Below are positions 7,722 to 16,110 of a DNA stretch of 38,561 nt, piece by piece. Origin of the DNA: Desulfuromonas sp. GTDB taxonomy: Bacteria; Desulfobacterota; Desulfuromonadia; Desulfuromonadales; Geopsychrobacteraceae. The position numbers and the translations under genes were made by a program. The stretch spans positions 1 to 38,561 of the forward strand of contig PKUC01000072.1 in the NCBI GenBank assembly GCA_002868865.1. Reading direction: 5' to 3'. The notes under the pieces were generated by a model that did not search any database, had not been told where the DNA came from, and saw nothing but the letters and a program-made list of their open reading frames with translations. Position 1 is the stretch's first letter. Each line of letters opens with the position of its first letter.

Positions 7722-9139
7722 ACCGGCTCGGACTGGCAGGCGGTGTGGTCGAGGGATTGTTCCATCTGAATGCGGCCGAGGATCTTCTGCCAGTGGATAT
7801 AGGCGGTGCCTGTGAGGATATTGAGCGGTTGCTCGCCGCAGCGCCGCAGCAGGATTGTCCGGTCGCGCGACTGGATCGACTCGCCAAAGAAGATGTCAAA
7901 AAATTCCTGAACCGGATGATGTCTGCGCCGCAGTCCGAGGGTCTGGCCTCCCTTGACCGTCAGGTCCGTACTGCTTAGTTCGGTTCCGGTTTCATCGAGG
8001 CGGCTGAAAGTGAAAAGGCTCTCCGGCGTCGCCGGGTTTTTCTGCTGCCGGAGAACAAAATAGGAGCGATTGGCCGATTCCTGAAACAGTTCGCGCATCG
8101 ACCGCTGGGCGGCCTCGGCCTTGTGCTGACCGTAAAAATTCTGAAAGATCAGATCCCCCAGACAGTCATCTTCGATAAATCCGCTCTGGCTGCCGTCGGT
8201 CGCCTCCGCGTAGTAGGCCTGCGGCCATGGTGTCGTTTCCGGCATCTGCTGTCCACACAACAGGCAGTGATCGGGGACACGCTGCCGGCGCCGGTTCAGG
8301 TCGCGCTGCTGAGTGAGCGCGACTTCGGCCCGCTGGTGAGCGACCCCGCCTAGACGATGGGGACCGTTTTCCAGATAGTGCAGGTAGGCCTGTCGAGCCA
8401 GATGCATGAACTGCAGATGAACATCGGTGCCCCGGCCCTGTTCGATGATCGGGTAGACGCGTCCTTCGGGATTGGTGCCCAGCGATTCGACCTTGGGGCT
8501 TTTGGCGATGTAGCCTTCCATGCAGCGGTATCCGCGGTTGATGGCGTAGGCTTTCAGCAGCTGATACGGGTCGCGGAACGGTCCCTTGTAGCGGATCCGG
8601 GTGTCGACCAGGCAGGGTAGGAGGCGTAGGGTCGAACGGGACAGACCGTTTTCGGTAAAAAACTGACTGAGGTTTTTGCAGTTTTCCAGCGAGGGCGCAT
8701 CCTTGACCGGAACGATCACCCGGTCTGCGGCGTAGAGTGCATTCTGGGTGAGGATGTCGAGGACCGGCCGGGTATCGATAATCAGGATGCCCTGCAATCC
8801 GGAGCCGCTCAAAACGCCCGCCAGCTGCTCGCAGTCGGCCAGGGTGCTGGCAATCTGTTGCAGTGAGCGGCTTGAGGGGATGATCCGCACCCCGTGAGCA
8901 CCGTCGATCAGCAGCTCCGACATCGGCATGCCGGTGAACAGGCCGGAAACGTCGGTCCCGGCTTTTTTCAGTGCGGGAACGAACATGCGGTCGACGGTGA
9001 AGTGGTTGTCGAAGCTCAACAGCGTGACCGGCACGTCACCTGCGAGGTGTTTGAGATAGATCGCCAGGTTGGTGGCGAGGGTGGTTTTGCCGACGCCCCC
9101 TTTTTCACTGGCGATGGTGATGACATATGGACGGGCCAC
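7718..9139 (-). CDS. ParA/MinD-family ATPase with long C-terminal extension carrying a CxxC
   Basis: A 473-residue protein read on the minus strand from GTG 9139, with AAAGG just upstream. Residues 1-~250 form a ParA/MinD/Soj ATPase: the deviant Walker A EKGGVGKTT at ~12-20, a GILIIDTRPVLD Walker B-like segment and DRVIVPVKDAPSLEN. The last ~210 residues are not part of a standard ParA. They contain C292-L-L-C295-G (zinc-knuckle-like), then HHPVQEFFDIFFGE and a C-terminal GTAYIHWQKILGRIQ. No parB, cheW or flagellar gene is adjacent, so chromosome partition is not implied. The ATPase fold is certain; the role is unknown. It is divergent from xseA and convergent with the deacetylase gene. Confidence 0.8.
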   Translation of the reverse strand: MARPYVITIASEKGGVGKTTLATNLAIYLKHLAGDVPVTLLSFDNHFTVDRMFVPALKKAGTDVSGLFTGMPMSELLIDGAHGVRIIPSSRSLQQIASTLADCEQLAGVLSGSGLQGILIIDTRPVLDILTQNALYAADRVIVPVKDAPSLENCKNLSQFFTENGLSRSTLRLLPCLVDTRIRYKGPFRDPYQLLKAYAINRGYRCMEGYIAKSPKVESLGTNPEGRVYPIIEQGRGTDVHLQFMHLARQAYLHYLENGPHRLGGVAHQRAEVALTQQRDLNRRRQRVPDHCLLCGQQMPETTPWPQAYYAEATDGSQSGFIEDDCLGDLIFQNFYGQHKAEAAQRSMRELFQESANRSYFVLRQQKNPATPESLFTFSRLDETGTELSSTDLTVKGGQTLGLRRRHHPVQEFFDIFFGESIQSRDRTILLRRCGEQPLNILTGTAYIHWQKILGRIQMEQSLDHTACQSEPV

Positions 9140-9230
9140 AAAAAAACCTTTATTGGAAGAGTCGAGTTAGATGCTGCTCTGCCGTTTATAGGGGATTGGT
9201 GGAGGACTGTCAATCGGCAGGCGAAATGAG

Positions 9231-9236
9231 TATAAT
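9231..9236 (+). promoter_or_regulatory. Candidate sigma70 -10 box for xseA
   Basis: A perfect TATAAT lies 33 bp before the GTG start of xseA in the 130-bp divergent gap. At a 17-bp spacer the upstream hexamer is TGTCAA, a poor -35. A start near 9243 would give a leader of about 27 nt containing AGGAG at 9260-9264. The call rests on the -10 only. Confidence 0.45.
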
Positions 9237-9269
9237 GCATCTTTTCTTGAATTCACTGCAGGAGAACCG

Positions 9270-10475
9270 GTGACGTCCAGCGTTATTTCCGTAGCCCGCC
9301 TGGTTCAGGTCGTACAGGATCTGGTCGAGGATAATTTTACCCGCGTACTGGTCCGCGGCGAGATTTCCAACGTTTCCCGTCCGGCGTCGGGGCATCATTA
9401 TTTCTCCCTTAAAGATGATCGCGCCCAGCTGCGCTGTGTCCAGTTCCGCAGTGCGGCCCGCCTGTTGCGCTTCGACCTGGAGGATGGTCTCGAGGTGATC
9501 TGTCAGGGGACGCTCTCGGTTTACGGACAGCGTGGTGACCTGCAGTTGATTGTCGAACGGATCGATCCGGTAGGACAGGGCAGTCTGCAGCTGGCGTTCC
9601 AGCAATTACGCGCCCGCCTCGAGGCGGAAGGACTGTTTGCTTCTGAACGGAAGCGTTCTCTGCCGCTATTCCCGGCCACGGTCGGGGTGGTGACCTCTGC
9701 CACTGGCGCTGCCGTGCAGGACATTCTCAATGTATTGCGACGGCGCAGCTGCGGACTGCAGGTGTTGCTCAGGCCGGTTGCGGTACAGGGGAATGAGGCC
9801 CCACAGCAGATTGTTGACGCTATCGCTGACCTTAACCGCGAGGGCAGCTGTGATGTTCTGATTGTCGGGCGGGGGGGCGGTAGCGCCGAGGATCTGAGTG
9901 CCTTCAATGACGAACGGGTCGCCCGCGCCATCGTCGCTTCACAGCGGCCGGTCGTATCCGCGGTCGGACATGAGGTCGATGTCACCATCGCCGACCTGGT
10001 GGCCGATCTTCGGGCACCGACACCGAGTGCTGCGGCCGAACTGGTGGTTCGCAATCGCCAGGATGTTGCACAGCACCTCGATCACCTTGCGGCACGACTC
10101 GATCAGGTGATGTTGTCTATCGTTGACCGTCTGCGAATGATGCTCGATCAGCTTGAACGGCGGCTGCGTTCGCCCCGCGAGCTGCTTACCCGGCGCATGG
10201 AGGTGCTCAGCGGGACCGCCGTCCGGTTGGAACGCGCCATCCATATGCAGATGGAGCGCAGAAATTCACGGTTCGGTGTCCTTACCGCCCGGCTGGAAGC
10301 CCTGTCTCCGCTTAAGGTGCTGGCGCGCGGCTATGCCGTGGTCCACCGCCGGGATGATGGCCGCCTGCTCACCGATGCGTCGCAGGTTGTCTCCGGCGAC
10401 CGACTCGACATAGACTTGGCCCGCGGGACGGTCTCCGCGTGTGTTGTGGATAACGACGGCAGTCAGCCGTCCTGA
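9270..10475 (+). CDS. xseA: Exodeoxyribonuclease VII large subunit
   Basis: A 401-residue protein with the full XseA plan. The N-terminal OB-fold (~5-100) contains VLVRGEISNVSRPASGHHYF and LKDDRAQLRCVQFR. The catalytic core includes VGVVTSATGAAVQDIL.VL.RR, DVLIVGRGGGSAEDL..FNDE and the P-V-SAVGHEVD-T-ADLVAD-RAPTPSAAAEL block. A helical region follows, then LARGYAVVHR.DDG near the end. With XseB it degrades single-stranded DNA from both ends to short oligonucleotides. It starts at GTG 9270 with AGGAG at 9260-9264. It is slightly shorter than the E. coli protein (456) because the C-terminal helical part is shorter. It heads the xseA-xseB-ispA-dxs run. Confidence 0.96.
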   Translation: MTSSVISVARLVQVVQDLVEDNFTRVLVRGEISNVSRPASGHHYFSLKDDRAQLRCVQFRSAARLLRFDLEDGLEVICQGTLSVYGQRGDLQLIVERIDPVGQGSLQLAFQQLRARLEAEGLFASERKRSLPLFPATVGVVTSATGAAVQDILNVLRRRSCGLQVLLRPVAVQGNEAPQQIVDAIADLNREGSCDVLIVGRGGGSAEDLSAFNDERVARAIVASQRPVVSAVGHEVDVTIADLVADLRAPTPSAAAELVVRNRQDVAQHLDHLAARLDQVMLSIVDRLRMMLDQLERRLRSPRELLTRRMEVLSGTAVRLERAIHMQMERRNSRFGVLTARLEALSPLKVLARGYAVVHRRDDGRLLTDASQVVSGDRLDIDLARGTVSACVVDNDGSQPS

Positions 10476-10485
10476 TGGAGAGACT

Positions 10486-10710
10486 ATGGCTGGTAAAAAG
10501 AGCTATGAAACCACTTTAAAAAGACTGGAAAAGGCGGTCGAGACACTTGAAAATGGCGATCTCGATCTGGAAAAAGCGTTGAAAATCTACAAAGGAGCTG
10601 TGGCGGATGTCGACAGCTGTCGTAAGGCGCTGGAGACGGCCGAGTTGGAGATCCGCAGGTTGGAAAAGACCGACAGCGGTGATTTTGTGAAAGAGGCGAT
10701 CGATGACTGA
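10486..10710 (+). CDS. xseB: Exodeoxyribonuclease VII small subunit
   Basis: A 74-residue protein starting at ATG 10486 with GGAG at 10477-10480. The in-frame upstream ATG/GTG region from 10441 overlaps the end of xseA and adds a non-homologous tail, so I reject it. The sequence shows the XseB core: SYETTLKRLEKAVETLENGD, LDLEKALKIYKGAV and then a helical RKALETAELEIRRLE. Small XseB chains bind the helical part of XseA. Its end overlaps the start of ispA by 8 bases (ATGACTGA), which indicates coupled translation, a common arrangement of xseB with ispA. Confidence 0.95.
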   Translation: MAGKKSYETTLKRLEKAVETLENGDLDLEKALKIYKGAVADVDSCRKALETAELEIRRLEKTDSGDFVKEAIDD

Positions 10711-11617
10711 GGCGACAGAGTCCGATTTGAATCTGAAGGTCTATCTGCGTGAGCGGCTGCAGTTGGTCGAAACGGCGATGGATCGCTACCTTCCCGCGGC
10801 CGATGCGTCACCGGCGCACCTGCACGAAGCGATGCGCTATTCGGTGTTTGCCGGTGGCAAACGGATTCGGCCGATTCTGATGATGGCGGCCTGCGAAGCG
10901 GTCGGCGCTGATCCTGCGCGGGTTCTGCCGGCAGCCTGTGCCATCGAGTATATCCACAGCTATTCGTTGATTCACGACGATCTGCCGGCTATGGATGACG
11001 ACGACTTGCGGCGCGGCCGGCCGACCAACCATAAGGTGTACGGTGAAGCCGTCGCGATTCTGGCTGGGGATGCCCTGCTCACTGAGGCGTTTGTGCTGCT
11101 GGCTCACCCCGACTTTGCCCGCACTCTTTCCGCTGACGTTCGTTCCGAAGTGACCGGCATTATCGCCTCCGCTGCGGGGTCGAAGGGGATGGTCGGCGGC
11201 CAGGTGGTCGATATGGAATCGGAGGGAAAACCTGTCGATCTGGAAACCCTGGAGTATATCCACGCCTGCAAGACCGGGGCGTTGATCAGTGCCGCCATCG
11301 ACTGCGGTGCGGTGATCGGCGGTGCCTCTGCAGCCGAGCGTCAGTGGCTTAAACGGTATGGACAGGCTGCGGGGTTGGCCTTTCAGGTGGCCGATGATAT
11401 CCTCGATATCGTCGCCGATCAGGAGCTGCTCGGCAAGGACGTCGGCAGCGACCAGGAGCGCGGCAAGGCGACTTACCCGGCGCTGTTGGGGCTCGACGGT
11501 GCCCGTGCCAAAGCGCGGGACTTAAAACAGCAGGCATTGGCTGCGCTGGACGACTTCGGCCCTGCCGCACAGCCGCTGCGGGCCATTGCGGCCTATATCG
11601 TCGATCGCAGTTTTTAA
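10703..11617 (+). CDS. ispA: Polyprenyl (farnesyl/geranylgeranyl) diphosphate synthase IspA
   Basis: A 304-residue all-helical prenyltransferase that condenses isopentenyl diphosphate with allylic diphosphates. Visible motifs are FAGGKRIRPIL (substrate-binding GKR), the first aspartate-rich motif D92-D-L-P-A-M-D98, GDALLTEAF, GQVVDME, TGALISAA, FQVADDILD with the second aspartate motif D231-D-I-L-D235, and GKATYPALLG. The residues before the first Asp motif (IHSYSLIHDD) resemble bacterial farnesyl diphosphate synthases. Its product supplies undecaprenyl phosphate and quinone synthesis. It overlaps xseB by 8 bases and precedes dxs, the pathway entry enzyme, by 92 bp. Confidence 0.94.
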   Translation: MTEATESDLNLKVYLRERLQLVETAMDRYLPAADASPAHLHEAMRYSVFAGGKRIRPILMMAACEAVGADPARVLPAACAIEYIHSYSLIHDDLPAMDDDDLRRGRPTNHKVYGEAVAILAGDALLTEAFVLLAHPDFARTLSADVRSEVTGIIASAAGSKGMVGGQVVDMESEGKPVDLETLEYIHACKTGALISAAIDCGAVIGGASAAERQWLKRYGQAAGLAFQVADDILDIVADQELLGKDVGSDQERGKATYPALLGLDGARAKARDLKQQALAALDDFGPAAQPLRAIAAYIVDRSF

Positions 11618-11633
11618 TGGTCGATTCGATCCC

Positions 11634-11668
11634 GTCGCCAGCGGTTCTGTGTTATAAACGCTGACGAC
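11634..11668. repeat. Imperfect inverted repeat between ispA and dxs
   Basis: The arms GTCGCCAGCG (11634-11643) and CGCTGACGAC (11659-11668) pair over 9 of 10 positions around a 15-nt loop that contains TATAAA. No T-run follows, so it is not a classical terminator. It could be an operator or a processing hairpin for dxs expression. Confidence 0.3.
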
Positions 11669-11709
11669 CGTTTGACCGTGTATTTTTCGTACCGACAGGA
11701 TATATCACG

Positions 11710-13584
11710 ATGAGTTCGCTCCTTTCACAACTCACCTCGCCGGGAGACGTCAAGACCTTGTCCCGGCTACAATTAGCCCAGCTGGCCGCTGAATTGCGCG
11801 ATCAGATCGTCCAGACCGTTGCCAAAAACGGCGGACACCTCGGCTCTTCGCTGGGGGTGGTCGAGCTGAGCATCGCCCTGCACCGGGTGTTCAATTCGCC
11901 GCAGGACAAGATCGTCTGGGATGTGGGCCATCAGGCCTACGCCCACAAGCTGTTGACCGGCCGCCTCGCACAGTTCGATACCCTCCGTCAGTTTCAGGGC
12001 ATCAGCGGGTTTCCCAAGCGCAAGGAGAGTCCCCACGACGCCTTCGATGTCGGTCATTCCAGTACCTCGATTTCGGCCGGCTTGGGGTTGGCGGCAGCGA
12101 TCGATGCTGCCGGTGGCAACGAACGGGTGATCGCCGTAATCGGCGATGGTTCGCTGACGGCAGGGATGGCTTTCGAGGGGCTGAATCATGCCGGAGATCT
12201 GAAAAAACGGCTGATCGTCATCCTCAACGACAATGAGATGTCAATCTCGCCCAACGTCGGTGCGCTTTCAGCGTTTCTCAGTCGACAGATGTCGTCCGAT
12301 CTGTTTCTCCGTTTCAAGAAGGAGACCGAAAATATCCTCAGTCACGTGCCCGGCTTCGGTAAAGATCTGGTCAGCCTTGCTAAACGCGCCGAAGAGTCTC
12401 TCAAGGGATTTATCACCCCGGGAATGCTGTTTGAAGCGTTCGGCTTCGACTATTTCGGCCCCCTCGACGGTCACAATCTCACCGAACTGGAAGACACCTT
12501 AAAAAATCTGTCGCAGATCGATGGTCCGGTACTGCTGCACATTGCCACCCGTAAAGGGAAGGGGTTTGCTCCCGCGGAGCAGAATCCGCCTAAATTTCAT
12601 GGTGTCGGTCCCTTCGACGCGAAAACGGGTGAGGTGTTAGCTACCCAGACGGAGGCACCGTCCTATACCGCGGTGTTTGGCCAGACCCTCATCGATCTGG
12701 CCCGTAACGACGACCGGGTGGTGGCGATCACCGCAGCGATGACCGAAGGGACTGGATTGAAGGGGTTCGCCGAAGAATTTCCGCAGCGGTTTTATGATGT
12801 GGGGATCGCAGAACAGCATGCGGTCACCTTCGCTGCCGGAATGGCCTGTCAGGGTTTGAGGCCGGTGGTGGCGATCTATTCCACCTTTCTGCAGCGCGCT
12901 TACGACAGTGTGCTGCACGATGTCTGTCTGCAGGATCTGCCGGTGACCTTCGCCCTCGATCGTGGCGGTCTGGTTGGTGCTGATGGGCCGACCCATCACG
13001 GTGTGTTCGACCTGTCGTTCCTTCGCCATATACCGAACCTGACCTTTGCAGTGCCGCGCGATGAGCTTGAGCTGCAGCGGGTTATGTTGACCGCCAGTCG
13101 CGCAGAAGGGCCTTTTGCCTACCGTTATCCCCGTGGCAACGGACTCGGGTTGTCCCTCGACGGTCCGATCGAGCCGTTGGAAATCGGGCGGGGCGAGGTG
13201 CTGCGGGATGGGACCGATGTGGTGATTTTCGCCCTCGGGACGATGGTGCCGGAGGCGCTGACGGCCGCGGAGATCCTCGCGTCACGAGGGATCGATGCTG
13301 CGGTTGTCGATCCCCGTTTTGTCAAGCCGCTCGATACCGATCTGATCTGCGACAAGGCCCGCACTGCCCGGCTGGTGGTGACGGCCGAGGAGAATGCGCT
13401 GCAGGGGGGATTCGGTACTGCAGTCCTCGAGGAGCTTTCAGAGGCCGGTATCGCGCCACGCATGTTGCGGATCGGGATCCCCGATCAGTTTGTCGAGCAG
13501 GGCACCCAGGCCGAACTGCGGCAGCTTCTTAAGATCGATGCCGCGGGGATGGTTGAAAAGATCGAGGAGGCTTTTAACCGCTAG
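11710..13584 (+). CDS. dxs: 1-deoxy-D-xylulose-5-phosphate synthase
   Basis: A 624-residue thiamine-diphosphate enzyme that joins pyruvate and glyceraldehyde 3-phosphate, the first step of the MEP isoprenoid pathway. Visible marks are [46 protein letters not shown], the ThDP motif starting at G145[11 protein letters not shown] and extending to [13 protein letters not shown], then the pyrimidine domain with [19 protein letters not shown], the substrate-binding [18 protein letters not shown], and a C-terminal transketolase-like domain with [13 protein letters not shown]. Length is normal for Dxs. AGGA at 11697-11700 serves ATG 11710. It closes the xseA-xseB-ispA-dxs run and is followed by a terminator. 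Confidence 0.97.
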   Translation: MSSLLSQLTSPGDVKTLSRLQLAQLAAELRDQIVQTVAKNGGHLGSSLGVVELSIALHRVFNSPQDKIVWDVGHQAYAHKLLTGRLAQFDTLRQFQGISGFPKRKESPHDAFDVGHSSTSISAGLGLAAAIDAAGGNERVIAVIGDGSLTAGMAFEGLNHAGDLKKRLIVILNDNEMSISPNVGALSAFLSRQMSSDLFLRFKKETENILSHVPGFGKDLVSLAKRAEESLKGFITPGMLFEAFGFDYFGPLDGHNLTELEDTLKNLSQIDGPVLLHIATRKGKGFAPAEQNPPKFHGVGPFDAKTGEVLATQTEAPSYTAVFGQTLIDLARNDDRVVAITAAMTEGTGLKGFAEEFPQRFYDVGIAEQHAVTFAAGMACQGLRPVVAIYSTFLQRAYDSVLHDVCLQDLPVTFALDRGGLVGADGPTHHGVFDLSFLRHIPNLTFAVPRDELELQRVMLTASRAEGPFAYRYPRGNGLGLSLDGPIEPLEIGRGEVLRDGTDVVIFALGTMVPEALTAAEILASRGIDAAVVDPRFVKPLDTDLICDKARTARLVVTAEENALQGGFGTAVLEELSEAGIAPRMLRIGIPDQFVEQGTQAELRQLLKIDAAGMVEKIEEAFNR

Positions 13585-13618
13585 TTTTTGCGAAAAATAG
13601 TTTTTGTTATATTTGAAG

Positions 13619-13656
13619 AAGTGGTCCCGAACTGTATGGTTTGTGGCCACTTTTTT
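13619..13656 (+). terminator. Rho-independent terminator after dxs
   Basis: The arms AAGTGGTC (13619-13626) and GGCCACTT (13645-13652) pair with one G-T wobble. A small inner AAC/GTT pairing shortens the loop, and the hairpin runs into TTTTTT. It lies 35 bp after the dxs stop. Confidence 0.7.
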
Positions 13657-13680
13657 ATTGTTTCGTCACGTTTCAATATT

Positions 13681-13710
13681 AGGCACTTTAGGCCCGGTCT
13701 TTCAGTGCCT
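13681..13710. repeat. Inverted repeat between dxs and znuA
   Basis: AGGCACT (13681-13687) and AGTGCCT (13704-13710) are perfect complements with a 16-nt spacer. It sits between the convergent ends of dxs and znuA and may act as a weak transcript end for znuA. Neither side has a T-run. Confidence 0.3.
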
Positions 13711-13720
13711 CCTCGTTATT

Positions 13721-13747
13721 TGGTTGCCCACTTTCGCGAGGATGACG
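13721..13747. repeat. Possible REP-like dispersed element (degenerate)
   Basis: The stretch ending in ACTTTCGCGAGGATGACG resembles half of the widespread palindromic repeats of type GTCATTCCCGCGAAAGCGGGAAT seen in many proteobacterial intergenic regions. Only one copy is in this window, so the identification is from memory and weak. Confidence 0.25.
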
Positions 13748-13769
13748 ATCTCCGACTTCGATTTTAGTG

Positions 13770-14732
13770 TCAGGATGGGTCAAGACATCCCTCGAGGGCT
13801 GTCGCCAAGGCGCGCATCAGCTCAAAGTAGCTGTCCGCTCCGGCGGGCAAATCGGCGCCGAGGGGGTCGAGTTCACCGCCGCGGGCATCGGTCCCGTCCA
13901 GCAAAGCGTTGACCAGCTGCGGCCGGAACTGGGGTTCGGAGAACAGGCACAGGGCACCAGATGACTCAATGGTTGCGCGGATCTCCGCGACCCGTTTGGC
14001 GCCGGTACGCCGATCGGGATTGATGGAAATCGCCCCGACCGGGTTCAGCCGGTAGCGGGCTTCCAGGTAGGGATAGGCGTCGTGGAAAACCAGATAGGGG
14101 CGGGATTGCAGCGGCTTCAGCTGTGCTGCAAGCTCACGATCCAGGGCGGTCAGTCGCTGGATCAGGTGGTGCGCATTGGTCCGGTAGGTCGCCGCGTTGT
14201 TCGGATCGAGTTCGGACAGGCTCTCTGTCGTCAGGGTGACGATGTCGATCGCGTTGTGCGGATCGAGCCAGAGGTGAGGGTTGTTGCTGCGGCGGATTTC
14301 GGTATATTCCGTATCAGCATGATTGTGATGGTCTGGGTGTTCGCTGTGGTCGTGACCGTCTGTCCAGTTGCCGCCACGGCGCTGCGGCAGGCGGATCAGT
14401 TCGGGCTTGCGCAGCAGCTCGACCTTCTGTGCTGAAGGTGCCAGTGAGTGCAGCGGCTGCACCAGAAACGATTCCAGCTCGGGGCCGATCCAGACGACCA
14501 GCTCAGCATCTGCCAGGGCTCTGGCGTCCGAGGGGCGTAGACTGTAACTGTGAGGGGATTGCCCGCCCTTGATGAGCAGGGTCGGTTTGCCGATGTCCTT
14601 CATGACCCCTGAGATCAGGGCATGGATCGGCTTGATCGTGACCACCACGTCGGTGGCCGCCAGCGCGGTCGACATCGACAGTGTCAGCAGCAGGGTGCAG
14701 AGTGCAAGAATTCGAATAGGGCCAGACAGCAT
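13770..14732 (-). CDS. znuA: ZnuA, periplasmic zinc-binding protein of the zinc ABC transporter
   Basis: A 320-residue substrate-binding protein of cluster A-I. A signal peptide (about 1-26, ending STALAA) precedes VVVTIKPIHALISGVM. Metal-binding positions are visible as H61 in SPHSYSLRPSDA, His in NPHLWLDPHNA and His in VFHDAYPYLE. A His/Asp-rich loop (GHDHSEHPDHHNHAD, about residues 125-140) is the zinc-specific feature of ZnuA that separates it from manganese-binding relatives. The C-terminus contains FSEPQF and LDPLGADLPAGADSYFELM. A strong AGGAGG (complement of 14741-14746) lies upstream. The gene diverges from zur-znuCB across a Zur-box-like palindrome, so it is probably repressed when zinc is sufficient. 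Confidence 0.94.
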   Translation of the reverse strand: MLSGPIRILALCTLLLTLSMSTALAATDVVVTIKPIHALISGVMKDIGKPTLLIKGGQSPHSYSLRPSDARALADAELVVWIGPELESFLVQPLHSLAPSAQKVELLRKPELIRLPQRRGGNWTDGHDHSEHPDHHNHADTEYTEIRRSNNPHLWLDPHNAIDIVTLTTESLSELDPNNAATYRTNAHHLIQRLTALDRELAAQLKPLQSRPYLVFHDAYPYLEARYRLNPVGAISINPDRRTGAKRVAEIRATIESSGALCLFSEPQFRPQLVNALLDGTDARGGELDPLGADLPAGADSYFELMRALATALEGCLDPS

Positions 14733-14757
14733 TAAGGTCGCCTCCTGAAAAGTAGTA

Positions 14758-14772
14758 TGTTATAAAGTAACA
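14758..14772. promoter_or_regulatory. Zur operator (Zur box) between znuA and zur
   Basis: TGTTATAAAGTAACA is a near-perfect 6-3-6 palindrome and closely matches the enterobacterial Zur core TGTTATANTATAACA. It lies 26 bp before the znuA start and 84 bp before the likely zur start, placed to control both directions. It overlaps TATAAA, a possible -10. Identification rests on sequence similarity and gene context. Confidence 0.75.
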
Positions 14773-14855
14773 GAAAGTTGTGGCAGATGGATACGGAGAA
14801 ATCGTCCTGTTTGTCTGCTCCTATGGACAACCCTATTTTCCCGGGAGGAATGCTG

Positions 14856-15344
14856 GTGTCCCAACCCTTTTCCTGTTCCCACGATCAGCACGACCACTGC
14901 GTCGATGCCGCCCTGACTGCAGCTGAACGTCTCTGCCGCGAGCAGCGTCTTCGTTTGACCCCGCTGCGCCGGAAGATTCTCACCCTGATCTGGCAGAGTC
15001 ACCGGCCGGTCGGAGCCTACGATCTGCTCGAAATCCTGCAGAAAGAGGGCCGCGCCGCACCACCCACCGTGTATCGCACCCTCGACTTTCTGCTCGAAAG
15101 CGGCCTGGTTCATCGACTCGCAACCCGCAACGCCTACTTCGGCTGTACGCGCCCCGGTCAGGATCACGCCGGCCATGTGCTGATCTGCGAATCCTGCCAT
15201 GTGCTCGCTGAAATTGACAGCGCCGATGTGGTGCGTCAGATCGATGCCAGCGCCGACGCTTTCGGTTTCGAGGTACGTCGTCAGACCGTAGAGGTCAGCG
15301 GTCTCTGCCCACGCTGCCGGCAGGAGGCCGACCATGCCTGCTGA
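14856..15344 (+). CDS. zur: Zur, zinc uptake regulator (Fur family)
   Basis: A 162-residue Fur-family repressor. A longer frame from TTG 14778 is open, but GGGAGG at 14843-14848 sits 7 nt before GTG 14856 and only one base before ATG 14850, so GTG 14856 is the best start. Features are a His/Cys-rich N-terminus (CSHDQHDHC), the winged-helix region [29 protein letters not shown] and [20 protein letters not shown], and a zinc-structural site from C111-xx-C114 (CESC) and C151-xx-C154 (CPRC). YDLLE and the linked znu genes point to Zur rather than Fur. It would bind the palindrome upstream with zinc as corepressor. It overlaps znuC by 11 bases. Confidence 0.9.
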   Translation: MSQPFSCSHDQHDHCVDAALTAAERLCREQRLRLTPLRRKILTLIWQSHRPVGAYDLLEILQKEGRAAPPTVYRTLDFLLESGLVHRLATRNAYFGCTRPGQDHAGHVLICESCHVLAEIDSADVVRQIDASADAFGFEVRRQTVEVSGLCPRCRQEADHAC

Positions 15345-16110
15345 TGATCTGTTGATCGCTCTTGATAACGTCAGCGTTGATCTACGTGGTCGTAGCGTGC
15401 TTTCTCAGGTCGATCTGGATGTGCGGCGTGGCGAGATCCTCACCCTGATCGGGCCCAACGGCGCCGGCAAGACGACTCTGCTGCGGGTGGCGCTGGGGTT
15501 GTTGACTCCGAGTCGGGGCGAAGTTCGCCCCAGGGCGGGCCTGCGGGTCGGCTATGTGCCGCAGCGTCTTCACCCGGACCAGAGTTTTCCCATGTCTGTT
15601 CAGCGCTTGATGAAGCTGACAGCGCAGACAAACCGTGATTCGATCGAAGCGATCCTCGATGAGGTCGGTGCCGGTTCGCTACTGAAGGCTCCGCTGGCCT
15701 CCCTGTCGGGAGGTGAGCTGCAGCGTGTTTTGCTGGCCCGGGCGCTGCTGCGTGATCCCGAACTGCTGGTGCTCGATGAGCCGGTGCAGGGGGTCGACGT
15801 CCACGGTCAGGTGGAACTCTATCAGCTGATTACCGCGCTGCGTCACACACGGGGCTGTTCGGTACTGATGGTTTCACACGACCTCCATCTGGTGATGGCT
15901 TCTACGGACCGTGTGGTCTGTCTCAATCGGCACATCTGTTGCACAGGAACACCTGAAGCGGTCAGCCGCGATGATCGTTTTTTGCAGTTGTTCGGGCCCG
16001 CAGTATTGCCGCACCTGGCGCTCTACAGCCACGATCCCGATCACCGTCACAATCGGTGTAACGGGCAGAGCTGTTGCTGTTCTGACGCAAATTGCAAGGG
16101 GGGTGAGTGA
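15334..16110 (+). CDS. znuC: ZnuC, zinc ABC transporter ATPase with metal-binding-like C-terminal tail
   Basis: A 258-residue ABC ATPase: Walker [23 protein letters not shown] (Q-loop), signature LSGGELQR, Walker [13 protein letters not shown] and H-loop VSHDLH. VDVHGQ.ELY after Walker B and CLN.HICC.G.PE..S near the end are typical of ZnuC. The last ~30 residues form a His/Cys-rich tail (HDPDHRHN, then [14 protein letters not shown]) that could bind zinc and sense or buffer it at the cytoplasmic face. The ATG at 15334 lies within the end of zur and the stop overlaps the start of znuB, so zur-znuC-znuB is one translationally coupled operon. Confidence 0.93.
   Translation: MPADDLLIALDNVSVDLRGRSVLSQVDLDVRRGEILTLIGPNGAGKTTLLRVALGLLTPSRGEVRPRAGLRVGYVPQRLHPDQSFPMSVQRLMKLTAQTNRDSIEAILDEVGAGSLLKAPLASLSGGELQRVLLARALLRDPELLVLDEPVQGVDVHGQVELYQLITALRHTRGCSVLMVSHDLHLVMASTDRVVCLNRHICCTGTPEAVSRDDRFLQLFGPAVLPHLALYSHDPDHRHNRCNGQSCCCSDANCKGGE

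Noticed and set aside
13604-13912. Open frame of 102 codons after dxs
   Set aside because: It starts inside the dxs terminator hairpin and runs antisense into the end of znuA; the composition is unlike a real protein and there is no Shine-Dalgarno.
14778-14855. Longer Zur start at TTG 14778 or ATG 14787
   Set aside because: No ribosome-binding site fits these starts, while GGGAGG is ideally spaced for GTG 14856, and the extra residues resemble no Fur-family N-terminus.
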